Origin: CADEED01 sp043747835
GTDB lineage: Bacteria; Pseudomonadota; Gammaproteobacteria; Steroidobacterales; Steroidobacteraceae
Direction: 5' to 3'
Length of the DNA: 64,000 nucleotides
Assembly: GCA_043747835.1 (NCBI GenBank)
Contig: JAYTOK010000153.1
Location: 1-64,000 of the forward strand
Shown here one piece after another: positions 27,350 through 36,055 of this stretch. The notes under the pieces are model-generated. The model did no database searches. It worked only from the letters and a program-made list of their open reading frames with translations, and was not told the DNA's origin. A program made the position numbers and the translations under genes. Each line of letters opens with the position of its first letter. Positions within the stretch are counted from its first letter, which is position 1.

Positions 27350-27814
27350 CTAATCTAGGGGGATGTTACGTAAAAGAAAGAGCTCGTACGTGATGAGGAC
27401 CACGTACCCGGCAAGAACGACATAGAGAATGACACCCACCCCCCGTCCAAATACTCGCAGGCGTGCCAAAACGGTCAGCAGGACCACGCCCAGGGTCGTT
27501 AGCCCCATTTTCCAGTAGGCGAACCCGTGGCCTGATCCCTCCACGAGCGGCGCCATCGCGGGATTGACCTCCATTGCACCATGCGTGATCAACGTGAGGG
27601 TCAGGAACGCGTCGGTACAGCACAGCAGAAGGATGCTGATCGCGACGGCGAGCCATTGCGGATGAAACCAATCCGTCACGACGGCGAAACGTTCGGTATG
27701 ACGGCGGGGAGAGATGCGGCGGCGAGCGAAGTTGCCGTGCCAGAGCGCGCGCAGGACGGTTCGACGTCGTTCCAGGCCTGCGCGTTTTTCCGGGCTCGTT
27801 GCTGTCATCTCCAT
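27350..27814 (-). CDS. DUF5658-type small membrane protein
   Basis: 154 residues: Arg-rich N-terminus then about three to four membrane segments. The pattern CTDAFLTLTLITHGAMEVNPAMAPLVEGSG followed by FAYWKMGLTT matches DUF5658-like proteins (Asp and Thr in the first TM, Glu-xNP after it, Lys in the next TM). Function unknown. It lies upstream of sucA on the same strand with about 90 bases between. Confidence 0.7.
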   Translation of the reverse strand: MEMTATSPEKRAGLERRRTVLRALWHGNFARRRISPRRHTERFAVVTDWFHPQWLAVAISILLLCCTDAFLTLTLITHGAMEVNPAMAPLVEGSGHGFAYWKMGLTTLGVVLLTVLARLRVFGRGVGVILYVVLAGYVVLITYELFLLRNIPLD

Positions 27815-27962
27815 TCGATTCTAGGGTCGCGTCGACGTCGCGGTACGTCCAACTACCTTGACCGCGTGTGAGCCAGGTCCCACTTCAGGAGGAGTTTCGT
27901 TAAGTCAATTGAAGCCCTTGACGGCTGGCGGTTGTTAGAGGCGCTGCCGCGGAAGAAGCCGG

Positions 27963-29351
27963 TTGCGCCCGACGCCAGTCCCGGCGAGTCTGCGCGTAGT
28001 GCCTGAAGCGAAACCCAAGACAACCGACGTCACCACCGCGATCCGCGGACCCGCCCTCACCTTCACCGGCGATCCGTTCGTCGAAGGTGTCGAGTCGACG
28101 ATGCGGTACGGGAGCGACGCCATCATCGGGATGGCGGGCGGGAAGATCACGCACTTCGGGCCCGCGAGCACTGTCAAATCAGCGCTGCCTCCTGGGACTC
28201 TTATTAAAGAGTACGGACGGGACTCGCTGATCCTGCCCGGGTTCATCGATTGCCATGTGCATTACCCCCAGACGCAGATCATCGGGGCGTATGGCGAGCA
28301 ACTGCTGGATTGGCTGAACAAGTACACGTTCGTGGCCGAGCAACAGTTCGCGGATGTCGAGCACGCGCGCGCGGTCGCGGAGATTTTTCTGGATGAGTGT
28401 TTGAGGAATGGGACCACGACCGTTGCAACGTTTTGCACGGTGCATGCGCATTCGGTGGATGCGTTCTTCGAGGCGGCGGCGAAGCGCGGGATGCGGGTGA
28501 TTGCCGGGAAGGTGTTGATGGATCGGAATGCGCCGGGCGCGTTGTTGGATACGGCGCAGCGCGGGTATGACGAGTCGAAGGCGTTGATCGATCGGTGGCA
28601 TGGCAAGGGACGCGCGCTGTACGCGGTCACGCCTCGCTTTGCGCCGACGTCGACGGTCGAGCAGATGGAGCTGGCGGGGGCGTTGTGGAAGGAGAATCCG
28701 GGGACGTATCTGCAGTCGCATGTGTCCGAGAACCGCTTGGAGGTCGAGTACGCACGATCCGTCTACCCGGAGCGGTCTGGCTATCTCGACATTTACGATC
28801 ACTATGGGCAGTTAGGTCCGCGTGCGATCTATGGGCATGGGATCTGGCTGACGGAACCGGAGCTGCAGCGGATGCATGAGAGCGGGACGGCGATTGCGCA
28901 TTGCCCGACGTCTAATATGTTTCTGGGGAGTGGGTTGTTTGATTTGAGGAAGGCGAAGCAGGCGAATCGGCCGGTGCGGGTTGGGTTGGCGACGGATGTG
29001 GGTGCGGGAACGACGTTGTCGATGCTCCGGACGATGGGGGCGGCGTATCAGGTGGCGCAGTTGGGTGGCGGTAGTTTGTCGGCGCCGCAGGCGTTTTATC
29101 TGGCGACGCGAGGGGCGGCGCAGGCGTTGTATCTCGAGGACAAGATCGGGAGCATTGCGGTGGGGATGGAGGCGGATTTGGTCGTCTTGAACGCGAACGC
29201 GACGCCGCTGCTCGAATTCCGCATGAAGCACGTCGACTCGATCGCAGAATCCTTATTCGTGCAGATGACGGCCGCTGCCGACTGCGCGGCCTCGAGCGCG
29301 ATCACCTCGGGAGTCGTACGTCACCCGTCACAAGCCGGATTGAGGGCTTAG
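27963..29351 (+). CDS. guaD: Guanine deaminase
   Basis: Zinc amidohydrolase converting guanine to xanthine; 462 residues from the TTG at 27963, or about 449 from a GTG at 28002; GGAAGAAG upstream favours the TTG. Metal ligands and active site are visible: FIDCHVHYPQTQ, HVSEN, YGHGIWLTEPE, and ATDVGAGTTLSMLRTM with the catalytic Asp. The C-terminal GSIAVGMEADLVVLN is the amidohydrolase closing strand. It stands alone between a small membrane gene and convergent nucleotidyltransferases. Confidence 0.93.
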   Translation: MRPTPVPASLRVVPEAKPKTTDVTTAIRGPALTFTGDPFVEGVESTMRYGSDAIIGMAGGKITHFGPASTVKSALPPGTLIKEYGRDSLILPGFIDCHVHYPQTQIIGAYGEQLLDWLNKYTFVAEQQFADVEHARAVAEIFLDECLRNGTTTVATFCTVHAHSVDAFFEAAAKRGMRVIAGKVLMDRNAPGALLDTAQRGYDESKALIDRWHGKGRALYAVTPRFAPTSTVEQMELAGALWKENPGTYLQSHVSENRLEVEYARSVYPERSGYLDIYDHYGQLGPRAIYGHGIWLTEPELQRMHESGTAIAHCPTSNMFLGSGLFDLRKAKQANRPVRVGLATDVGAGTTLSMLRTMGAAYQVAQLGGGSLSAPQAFYLATRGAAQALYLEDKIGSIAVGMEADLVVLNANATPLLEFRMKHVDSIAESLFVQMTAAADCAASSAITSGVVRHPSQAGLRA

Positions 29352-29360
29352 CCCCCTCTC

Positions 29361-30119
29361 CTACCTCACCCACTCCCGCAGCAGTATGTCGAGCGGCGCA
29401 CTGCCGGGCTTGCCCGTCGCTGTCAACCCCGCGCCGGAAGCGGCGTGAATGGCGATCTCCGCGCGCAGCACGGCCACTTTTTCCTGAGATAGCGAGACAA
29501 CTTGGGCTTCCTTTGCGTCCGCTTTCTGACGCAACAGGTCCCCGATCCAGCACTTCTCTGCCGCCGTCACCCACTCGGTCGCGACGAGCTGCGCGAACTC
29601 CGTTGGAGGCTGACTGTTCGTACGAACTATCCACCGGCATGCGAGCAGCGGACGCAGGATGTAAAACAGTTTCTTGATCGCGATGCGATCGGCGACGAGA
29701 TTTTCTTCCAGCGCCGCCTGCGCCATCCGGCGATAGTGATGCATGCCGGCGATCGGGTTGAAGTAGCTCGGTAGCAGCGCCGCGATCGCGTCGTGGAAAC
29801 GCGGCTCGCCGGTATACACGATCGGCGACCCAATCCACTCATTCAAAGCGAGATTGCATTTCGCGAAGAGCCGCAACGTCTTGCGCAACTCCCAGCCGCT
29901 GACATCGAGGTCGCCCGGCAACATCTTCTCGATCACGTCGCGCGGCTCGTCAACGGTCAGGTACCAATCCCGACGATGGGCGTACACGAAGCGCACGTCG
30001 TAGTCGCTGTCGGGCGATGCGAACCCCCACGCACGACTGCCCGACTCCACCGCGAGCAGCACACGCACGTCGAACTCCGACTCAAGGTCGCACAACGCGG
30101 AGATCACGCGGTCGTTCAT
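29361..30119 (-). CDS. PF10127-type nucleotidyltransferase (RlaP/YcgL family)
   Basis: 252 residues of the polymerase-beta nucleotidyltransferase superfamily. AVESGSRAWGFASPDSDYDVRFVYAH is the catalytic GS...DxD segment, followed by YLTVDEPRDVIE and the LRKTLRLFAKCNLALNEWI region typical of PF10127. The transferred group and target are unknown; some relatives are linked to RNA repair. It overlaps the stop of a second PF10127 gene by 4 bases (ATGA), so the two are coupled. Confidence 0.82.
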   Translation of the reverse strand: MNDRVISALCDLESEFDVRVLLAVESGSRAWGFASPDSDYDVRFVYAHRRDWYLTVDEPRDVIEKMLPGDLDVSGWELRKTLRLFAKCNLALNEWIGSPIVYTGEPRFHDAIAALLPSYFNPIAGMHHYRRMAQAALEENLVADRIAIKKLFYILRPLLACRWIVRTNSQPPTEFAQLVATEWVTAAEKCWIGDLLRQKADAKEAQVVSLSQEKVAVLRAEIAIHAASGAGLTATGKPGSAPLDILLREWVR

Positions 30120-31210
30120 CGTGCCTCCCAGGCCTCCGTGACTTCGACGAGAACCGTCGAAGCACGTTCCGCATCACAACTCTCCGGCAACAACGACGAC
30201 GCCTTCAACGACTCGCACTCCGCCATCAATGCTTCCGCGGTACCGAGGATTTCCTCGAACCCACGCTCGCCGGCACGAATCGACATCAACAGCGCGAGCT
30301 CTTGCCCGTCGAACCTCACCCGCGGACCGCCTTCGCGCAGGATCGCGCGCGCCGACATCAGCAACCGAATCGTGTGCATCATATTCTTCGCATCGAAATC
30401 CAGCTCGCCGCGCTCCTGCTGCTCCCAGCGCGCGGGGTTGCGATCTCGACGCCACGCCCAGTAGTTCTGGTGATCGACGAGTGCCTGCTTCCACCCCTGC
30501 TCGTTGAACAGCAGCAATCCCGCAAAGCGCGCCGCCTCGTCATCCTTTGGAATGGATTCGCAGGCGACCACATCGCCACGAAACACGCCGCGCGCGTCGT
30601 TGCCATAGCGGTAGAGCCGGTAAGTGTCGCGGCCGTGCTCGAGCTTCGCCGCGTGAAACTCGCCGAGATTCCAGCCGAGTGCGTTCAACGCCACAGGTCG
30701 CATAGGCATGTCGCCCTGCTTGGGACCCTGATCCCAGGGCACGACGTGGCAATACTCTTCCTTCGCGGGCGCCCGCTCAGGCTTCGGATTGTTGATCCAC
30801 TTGTTCTGCCCGCGCGCCTTCTTGATCTGCGACATCGCGTAGCCCGCGTGCGTGTCCGCGCACTGCTTCGTGATGAAGAGGTCCCGTCGCGCGATCAACA
30901 GCCTCATCTCCGGGGTGACGACTCGCTCGCAATCCGCGGGCATATAGAGCAACTCGAGAATGTTCGGATTCGCGACCGACAGCAGTTCGATCGTTCGGCG
31001 CAGGCTGTAAAAAACCGTGTTGCCGCTGGCGTCACCGATCTGGTCGGGCGGACGATCGAGCGAAAGATAGGCAGCGCCCGCCACAGCGAAGACGCCGCGC
31101 ACATCTTCGTCGCTGGCCGCGTTGGTAGTGCCGTAGGCGCGGCTGCCCGCAATGCATTCGAACAGGATCGCGCGCGACTGGGCGCCGCGAAGGTCGCTCA
31201 GCGTGGTCAA
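30116..31210 (-). CDS. PF10127-type nucleotidyltransferase, larger paralogue
   Basis: About 364 residues from a TTG at 31210, which overlaps the preceding remnant's stop as TTGA; the frame is open further upstream but that part reads as an out-of-frame pseudogene. FECIAGSRAYGTTNAASDEDVRGVF is the catalytic GS...DxD segment, and LRRTIELLSVANPNILELLYMP is the conserved helix after it. The C-terminal half is helical. Likely acts with the shorter homologue downstream. Substrate unknown. Confidence 0.75.
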   Translation of the reverse strand: MTTLSDLRGAQSRAILFECIAGSRAYGTTNAASDEDVRGVFAVAGAAYLSLDRPPDQIGDASGNTVFYSLRRTIELLSVANPNILELLYMPADCERVVTPEMRLLIARRDLFITKQCADTHAGYAMSQIKKARGQNKWINNPKPERAPAKEEYCHVVPWDQGPKQGDMPMRPVALNALGWNLGEFHAAKLEHGRDTYRLYRYGNDARGVFRGDVVACESIPKDDEAARFAGLLLFNEQGWKQALVDHQNYWAWRRDRNPARWEQQERGELDFDAKNMMHTIRLLMSARAILREGGPRVRFDGQELALLMSIRAGERGFEEILGTAEALMAECESLKASSLLPESCDAERASTVLVEVTEAWEAR

Positions 31211-31516
31211 AGCGCCTTCACCGTTTCGCCGGTCACGCTCATCTTCTCGAGATTCACGCCGTTGGCGTTTCGTACGATGCTTCGCTTGGTCACGCCATTG
31301 AACTCGCAATCACGCCGTGTGATGTCGCTCACCGAAGCCTTCGGCAATCCTTGTGAATCCAGAACCATCACCGCATCCTGTACCCGCAATCGTTCGACCA
31401 CAACATTCTTCAAGTGCGCCGTTAACCGCCCGCTCGACCCTTCCTCGTAGTTGAAGTCCACTGTGATTGCCGCGCCCGCTCGAGCCCATGAGGAAAGTCC
31501 GACGATTGCCTCTCAT
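31207..31516 (-). pseudogene. Remnant of a secreted GH28-like (polygalacturonase) gene
   Basis: Two reading frames fit one broken gene. The upstream frame starts at 31516 with a Tat-like signal (GNRRTFLMGSSG); the frame ending at 31207 encodes about 84 residues resembling the end of a right-handed beta-helix GH28 enzyme (NYEEGSSG, LKNVVVERL, RRDCEFNGVTKRS, LEKMSVTGE). Nearly all of the catalytic region is missing, so an internal deletion with frame change is inferred. Alternatively the 84-codon frame might be a small real gene. Confidence 0.6.
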
Positions 31517-31529
31517 GCAATCCCCCGCT

Positions 31530-31949
31530 TCATTCGCCCGTCAGATGCAACACTATCTCACGCTGCGATGGACTCGAGCGATGCTCGAACAGATAGACGC
31601 CCTGCCACGTGCCTAACATGAGCTTTCCTTCCATGACCGGAATGCTCAGCTGTACCTGGGTCAATGCGGTCTTCAGATGGGCCGGCATGTCGTCCAGGCC
31701 CTCGTCGTCGTGTTCGTAGAGCCCAGCGCCCTCGGGCGCGATTTTGTCGAAGAATATCTCCATGTCGCGGCGGACGGCGGGCGCCGCGTTCTCCTGGATG
31801 ACGAGCGACGCGGACGTGTGCCGGCAGAAGAGCGTGAGCAATCCGGATCGGATTTCTTGTTTGGAAACCCACCCGCGGACCTCGTCGGTGAATTCATGAA
31901 GGCCGCGGCGCGGCGCTCGAACGCGGTGGACGAACATGGCTTGTGGCAT
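31530..31949 (-). CDS. yjbQ: YjbQ/UPF0047 family protein
   Basis: 139 residues, full length for the family. The two signatures are present: CRHTSASLVIQENA near residues 43-56 and LGTWQGVYLFEHR near 111-123, with conserved His residues for metal binding. Some family members show weak thiamine-phosphate synthase activity; the physiological role is unclear. Confidence 0.88.
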   Translation of the reverse strand: MPQAMFVHRVRAPRRGLHEFTDEVRGWVSKQEIRSGLLTLFCRHTSASLVIQENAAPAVRRDMEIFFDKIAPEGAGLYEHDDEGLDDMPAHLKTALTQVQLSIPVMEGKLMLGTWQGVYLFEHRSSPSQREIVLHLTGE

Positions 31950-31978
31950 CGGAAAAGCTTAGCGTACCGGCGCTCGGA

Positions 31979-32030
31979 GGGGACAGACTGAAGTCTGTCC
32001 CCGGGTTCCGCTAACAGATCTGACCCCTTT
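31979..32030. repeat. Palindrome plus half REP of the AGATCT family
   Basis: GGGGACAGACT (31979-31989) pairs with 31992-32002. It is followed by CTAACAGATCTGACCCCTTT (32011-32030), identical to the right arm of the palindrome at 25-44. It lies in the promoter region of the plus-strand gene starting at 32042. Confidence 0.75.
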
Positions 32031-32041
32031 AAAATCCCTAC

Positions 32042-33889
32042 ATGCACCGCCGTCACTTCATCTCCGCCGCCGGCGCGATCGCGCTGCTGCCACGCGGCGC
32101 GCGCGCCGCCGACCGCGCGATGCTCGACGCCACGACGCCGATGCCCGCGCCCGAATGGGCGCTGCTCCAGCGTGAGCTGCTGCGCTTGCACACCGAAGCC
32201 TGCGAAATCTTCCACGCGAAGTATTTCGATGCTCGCAATCACCTGCTCTGCTTCCCGCGCTGGGGAACGAACGACGGCCCCGACGACGCGATCGAGCACG
32301 TGAACGATTGGCCACTGCTGCACGCCCTAGGCGGCGCCGACCGCATCCGCGATCTCTATCAGGCGGTGTACGAAGGCCACCTCGACCAATACGGCGCCCT
32401 GCGCACGAAAGACGTCCCGAGCGGCCGCCAAGGCATGTACGTGCGCGAATTCCCGCCACAGATCGACTGGCAGCACATCAGCGAAGGCCTCTCCGCGTTC
32501 AACCAGATGGGCCTCTCCACCCCCGACGACGCGAAGCTCATCGAGCGCACTCGCCGCTTCGCCGGCTTCTACGACGGCAGCGACCCGTCCGCGCCTAACT
32601 ACGACCCGAAGCACCGCGTCATCCGCAGCATGTGGAACGGCAGCCTGGGCCCCCTGCTCCGCCCCACCACCGCGCTCGACTGGGCCGGCGATCCTTTCGA
32701 CACGTCGAAGTTCGATCTGGTCCATGGAGAACGCAACTTCGACGAGTTCCTCGCGCACTACGCCGACTACACCGACACCGTCTGCGACAGCCCGCTGAAT
32801 CTTCAATCGACCACTCTCGGCCTCAATGCCTTCGCGCTGACCGGCGAGAAGCGCTGGCGTGACTGGGTGCTCTCCTACCTCGACGCCTGGGTCGACCGCG
32901 CGGCGAAAAACGACGACATCCTGCCGAGCAAAGTCGGCCTCGACGGGCGCATCGGTGGTCAAACCAAAGGCAAAGCCGGAAAGTGGTACGAAGGCGTCTA
33001 CGGCTGGTCGTTCAGCCCCATCGTTCCGCAAACCGGCAAGCTCGAGGACCGCAACCGCGTGCCGCGCTCCATCGTCGCGTTCATGAACGCTTCGATGCTG
33101 ACCGGCGATGACAAGTACATGAACGTCTGGCGCCGGCAGAACGCGCGCATCAACGCGGAATCGCGCGAGATCGACGGCAAGCCGCAGACGCCGCGCATGC
33201 ACGGCCCGAAAGGCTGGTACTCGTTCGCTCCCGGGCCGTATCGCGCGAACGGTTTCGAGATCTGGTACGTCTCGATGAACGCGGAGGATCGCAAGCTCGC
33301 GGGCGAGCATCCCTGGGTCGAGTTCCTCGAAGGACGCAACTCAAACTACCCGGCCACGGCATTGCGCGCTTCGATCGAACGCATGCGATCCCGCGTCGCG
33401 CAGGTGCACGCGGACAACTCCTCTCCTGCCACCCGTCTCGCCGACAACGCGCTCGAGTTCAACCCGGCGAGCGTCGCGTCGCTCGTGCAACTGACGCAGG
33501 GCGGTTTACACATCGCGCGGCCCGCGTGGTCGCCGACCTCGCCATTCCAGGGCGGCGCGCCTTTACACGCACGGCTGCGGTACTTCGATCCTGTGAAACG
33601 GCGCGCGGGTCTGCCCGACGACGTCGGCGCGCTCGTCGACACGCTCGACGCCAATCGCGCCTGCGTGACGCTGGTCAATCTCAATCCGAACCGCGAACGC
33701 GTTGTGACGGTTCAAGGCGGCGGATACGGCGAACACGAATTGGTTTCCGTCAGCGACGGCAAACAGCTTTTCCCACTGCGCGCGCGCTCGTTCGAAGTGC
33801 GCCTCGCGCCGGGATGCGGCGTGCGGCTCGAGATCGCGATGCGGCGCTATGCCGTGGCGCCGACGCTCAAGTTCCCGTGGAGCGCGTAG
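32042..33889 (+). CDS. Secreted protein, probably an (alpha/alpha)-barrel carbohydrate-active enzyme
   Basis: 615 residues with a Tat-like signal (MHRRHFISAAGAIALLPRGARA). The body is rich in aromatic and acidic residues in helical repeats (CFPRWGTNDGPDDAIEHVNDWPLLHALGG; RTRRFAGFYDGSDPSAPNYDP; YEGVYGWSFSPIVPQ), the style of six-hairpin glycosidases and lyases, and the C-terminus is beta-rich. I do not recognise a specific family, so the enzyme call is inferred. Neighbouring GH28 remnant and KdgD-type gene suggest uronate polysaccharide use. Confidence 0.6.
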   Translation: MHRRHFISAAGAIALLPRGARAADRAMLDATTPMPAPEWALLQRELLRLHTEACEIFHAKYFDARNHLLCFPRWGTNDGPDDAIEHVNDWPLLHALGGADRIRDLYQAVYEGHLDQYGALRTKDVPSGRQGMYVREFPPQIDWQHISEGLSAFNQMGLSTPDDAKLIERTRRFAGFYDGSDPSAPNYDPKHRVIRSMWNGSLGPLLRPTTALDWAGDPFDTSKFDLVHGERNFDEFLAHYADYTDTVCDSPLNLQSTTLGLNAFALTGEKRWRDWVLSYLDAWVDRAAKNDDILPSKVGLDGRIGGQTKGKAGKWYEGVYGWSFSPIVPQTGKLEDRNRVPRSIVAFMNASMLTGDDKYMNVWRRQNARINAESREIDGKPQTPRMHGPKGWYSFAPGPYRANGFEIWYVSMNAEDRKLAGEHPWVEFLEGRNSNYPATALRASIERMRSRVAQVHADNSSPATRLADNALEFNPASVASLVQLTQGGLHIARPAWSPTSPFQGGAPLHARLRYFDPVKRRAGLPDDVGALVDTLDANRACVTLVNLNPNRERVVTVQGGGYGEHELVSVSDGKQLFPLRARSFEVRLAPGCGVRLEIAMRRYAVAPTLKFPWSA

Positions 33890-33909
33890 CGAGGCTCAGC
33901 GCACGCGGC

Positions 33910-34833
33910 TCAAGCGATCTTCGCGCCCGCCTTTTCGATGAGCTTGCGCAGGTCTTCCAGATCCGCCGGCTTGAGATCCATCAACGGCGCGCGCACGGGA
34001 CCCGCGGGCCGGCCGACGAGCTTGCAGCCCGCCTTCACGATCGAGACCGCAAAGCCCTTCTCGCGATTGCGGATCGCGATGTAAGGCAGCACGAAGTCGC
34101 GTAGATAGGCCTGCACGGCGGTGCGATCGTTCGCGAGGACCGCCTTGTGGAACTTGAGCGCCCACTCCGGCATGAAGTTGAAGATGGCCGACGAGTACGT
34201 CGTCACACCGACGGCCTGGTAAGGCAGCGCGTAGGTTTCGTGAGTTGGCATGCCGCCGATGAATGTCAGGCGATTGCCGAGGCGCGAGTGGATGCGCGTG
34301 AGCGACTCGAGGTCGCCGACACCGTCCTTGAACCCGACCAGATTCGCATTGCGGTCGCAGAGTTTCGCGAGCGTGTCGTCGGTGACGATCGCATTGTCGC
34401 GGTTGTAGACGATCACGCCGATTTTCACGGAGCGGCAGACTTTCTCGATGTGCTCGGCGAGGCCGCGCTGTTCGGAGTTCACGAGGTACGGCGGGAGCAG
34501 AAGGATTCCATCCGCGCCGCGTTCTTCGGCGCCGCGGGCGATGTGGATCGCCGTGGCGGTGGCGCCGCCGCAGCCGACGATGACGGGCACGCGGCCGTGC
34601 GTTTCGGCGACCGCGGAGCTCACGACTTCGAAGACTTCGTCGGGGCGAAGCGAGAAGAACTCGCCCGTGCCACCGGCGGCGAACAACCCGGCGATGTCGT
34701 GCTCGAGCAGCCAGCCGCAATGCTTGCGATACGCGGCCGGGTCGAAGCGGTCGTTCTCGTTGAAGTGGGTGACGGGGAAGGACAGGAGGCCGCGTCCGAG
34801 CGACGCGGCCATGTCGGTTGGCTTCATGCTCAT
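33910..34833 (-). CDS. kdgD: 5-dehydro-4-deoxyglucarate dehydratase (KdgD-like), DapA superfamily
   Basis: 307 residues, TIM-barrel aldolase family. GGTGEFFSL is the substrate-binding loop, VIVYNRDNA carries the conserved Tyr and GFKDGVGDLE the Schiff-base Lys. The GEFFSL and YNRDNA versions match 5-dehydro-4-deoxyglucarate dehydratase, which makes 2,5-dioxopentanoate in glucarate/galactarate and uronate breakdown. The start at 34833 (MSMKP) or 34827 are both possible. No other pathway gene is adjacent. Confidence 0.85.
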   Translation of the reverse strand: MSMKPTDMAASLGRGLLSFPVTHFNENDRFDPAAYRKHCGWLLEHDIAGLFAAGGTGEFFSLRPDEVFEVVSSAVAETHGRVPVIVGCGGATATAIHIARGAEERGADGILLLPPYLVNSEQRGLAEHIEKVCRSVKIGVIVYNRDNAIVTDDTLAKLCDRNANLVGFKDGVGDLESLTRIHSRLGNRLTFIGGMPTHETYALPYQAVGVTTYSSAIFNFMPEWALKFHKAVLANDRTAVQAYLRDFVLPYIAIRNREKGFAVSIVKAGCKLVGRPAGPVRAPLMDLKPADLEDLRKLIEKAGAKIA

Positions 34834-34925
34834 GCGCGCATAGTACGCGGATGAAGAAAGCAATCCCACGGGCGGCGCGACGCCCGACGACTGCGTGCGC
34901 AAGAGGGTCGCGGGCTACGCGGCTT

Positions 34926-35321
34926 TCATGAGGTCGCGGTGACGGTCGCGCGTTTCAGCAGTACCCGTCGCTCGCTGCCGTCGATCTGGAATGTGACTTC
35001 GATCTGGCACGACTCGATCGCGCCGCAGTTGACGGAGTGACCGCTGGCCTGGACGTCGCGCGCGACCACGCCGCAGACATGGGTCATCAGCGATCCGACT
35101 TTGATTCCCCCGGAATCGAGCCGCTCTCGCGCACCGCTCCAGTAGAGGCGCCAGCCTCTCAGGCCCTCGGGTGAGAACACTGGCTGGACGCGGATGTCGG
35201 GACCCATCGCGGCGATGGCCTGTTCGAGCGTGATGTTCGGCTCGCATGCATCGGATCGCTGCGCCGACGCGGTTGCCGAGACCAGCGCGAAGAGGATCGA
35301 GGATCGGATGAGAGTATTCAT
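34926..35321 (-). CDS. Small secreted protein with PDZ/GspC-like segment
   Basis: 131 residues; AGGAGG at the right distance supports the ATG at 35321, and a signal peptide follows (cleavage near TASAQ). The mature part, from VQPVFSPEGLRGWRLYW through SGGIKVGSLMTHVCGV to VTFQIDGSERRVLLKR, follows the pattern of the PDZ-like domain of type II secretion GspC, but no secretion genes are nearby. Four cysteines may form disulfides. Function unknown. Confidence 0.65.
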   Translation of the reverse strand: MNTLIRSSILFALVSATASAQRSDACEPNITLEQAIAAMGPDIRVQPVFSPEGLRGWRLYWSGARERLDSGGIKVGSLMTHVCGVVARDVQASGHSVNCGAIESCQIEVTFQIDGSERRVLLKRATVTATS

Positions 35322-35476
35322 GAGACCTCCTGCTTACGGGATGCCGTGCACCGTCGGACCGGAATGTAGACGGATGCACATGTCCGCGAGTTGCAGCGAC
35401 GTCTAAATTACCGGGGGAGGATGACGGCGAAGTGGTGTGTCCGCATCGGGGAAGCTCGGTTTGTCCCGGAGGAAGT

Positions 35477-35500
35477 GGCGCCCCCGGCCGGAGTTGAACG
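35477..35500. other. Distal attachment site of the element (att copy)
   Basis: 24 bases identical to the 3' end of tRNA-Arg(CCT) at 48757-48780: starts TGGCGCCCCCGG and ends GAGTTGAAC. The flanking bases on both sides differ, which fixes the repeat length. Here the rest of the tRNA is absent, so this is the duplicated end left by integration. Confidence 0.93.
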
Positions 35501-35593
35501 TAGGGCGTAAGCATCTGTTCTAACTCGTCAATCTGCGGTTCCGGCCACCACGTACCCGCTGTCGTACCCGCACGACTCGGCGGCATTTTGCAA

Positions 35594-36055
35594 CTACGCC
35601 TTAAATCCTTCCTTGCGCAGCAAGTCGACGAACGAGACCATTTGAATTCGACGATCGGCGCACACGTTCGGGATTTTGGGGGCTTCGTCTTTCTTGGCGC
35701 GAGTTTCGTAGGTGATTACCGCCACACCGTGCACCTCGGCGAGTGCAATCACGAACGGATCGGCCTGCGAGCGCGTCGAGTTCGGCTTCACGAGACTCGG
35801 GTACTTGTTGACGATGTCTTTCGCCACCTTCAACTGCGCGTCGTCGACCTCTTCAAACAGCCCCTTCGCGCCCTTCGCCCACTTCAACAGCGCGTCTTCT
35901 TGGCGCTCCAGCTCGCGCCTCACTTCTACGGGCGCGCGTACGTGTCCCGCCTCGATCAGCTCGGCTATTTTTTCCCAAACGGGTTTGAAGAGGTCCGGCG
36001 GGTAGTGCCGAGCCCACGGTTCAATCAACGCGCTCGTATCGAGGCAGTATTTCAC
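35594..36055 (-). CDS. PIN-domain protein, DUF4411-type (putative toxin RNase)
   Basis: 153 residues with PIN acidic residues: YCLDTSALIEPW at the N-terminus, VPVEVRRELE-like helix (APVEVRRELERQ), QADPFVIALAEVHG, and the late ITYETRAK strand. PIN proteins of this type are RNases often paired with XRE/ImmA proteins. Its ATG overlaps the stop of the XRE-ImmA gene by 4 bases (ATGA). It is the last gene before the distal attachment site, a usual cargo position. Confidence 0.85.
   Translation of the reverse strand: MKYCLDTSALIEPWARHYPPDLFKPVWEKIAELIEAGHVRAPVEVRRELERQEDALLKWAKGAKGLFEEVDDAQLKVAKDIVNKYPSLVKPNSTRSQADPFVIALAEVHGVAVITYETRAKKDEAPKIPNVCADRRIQMVSFVDLLRKEGFKA

Noticed and set aside
24885..27353. 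Plus-strand frame of 822 codons over sucA
   Set aside because: Antisense shadow of sucA, which has full-length family motifs on the minus strand.
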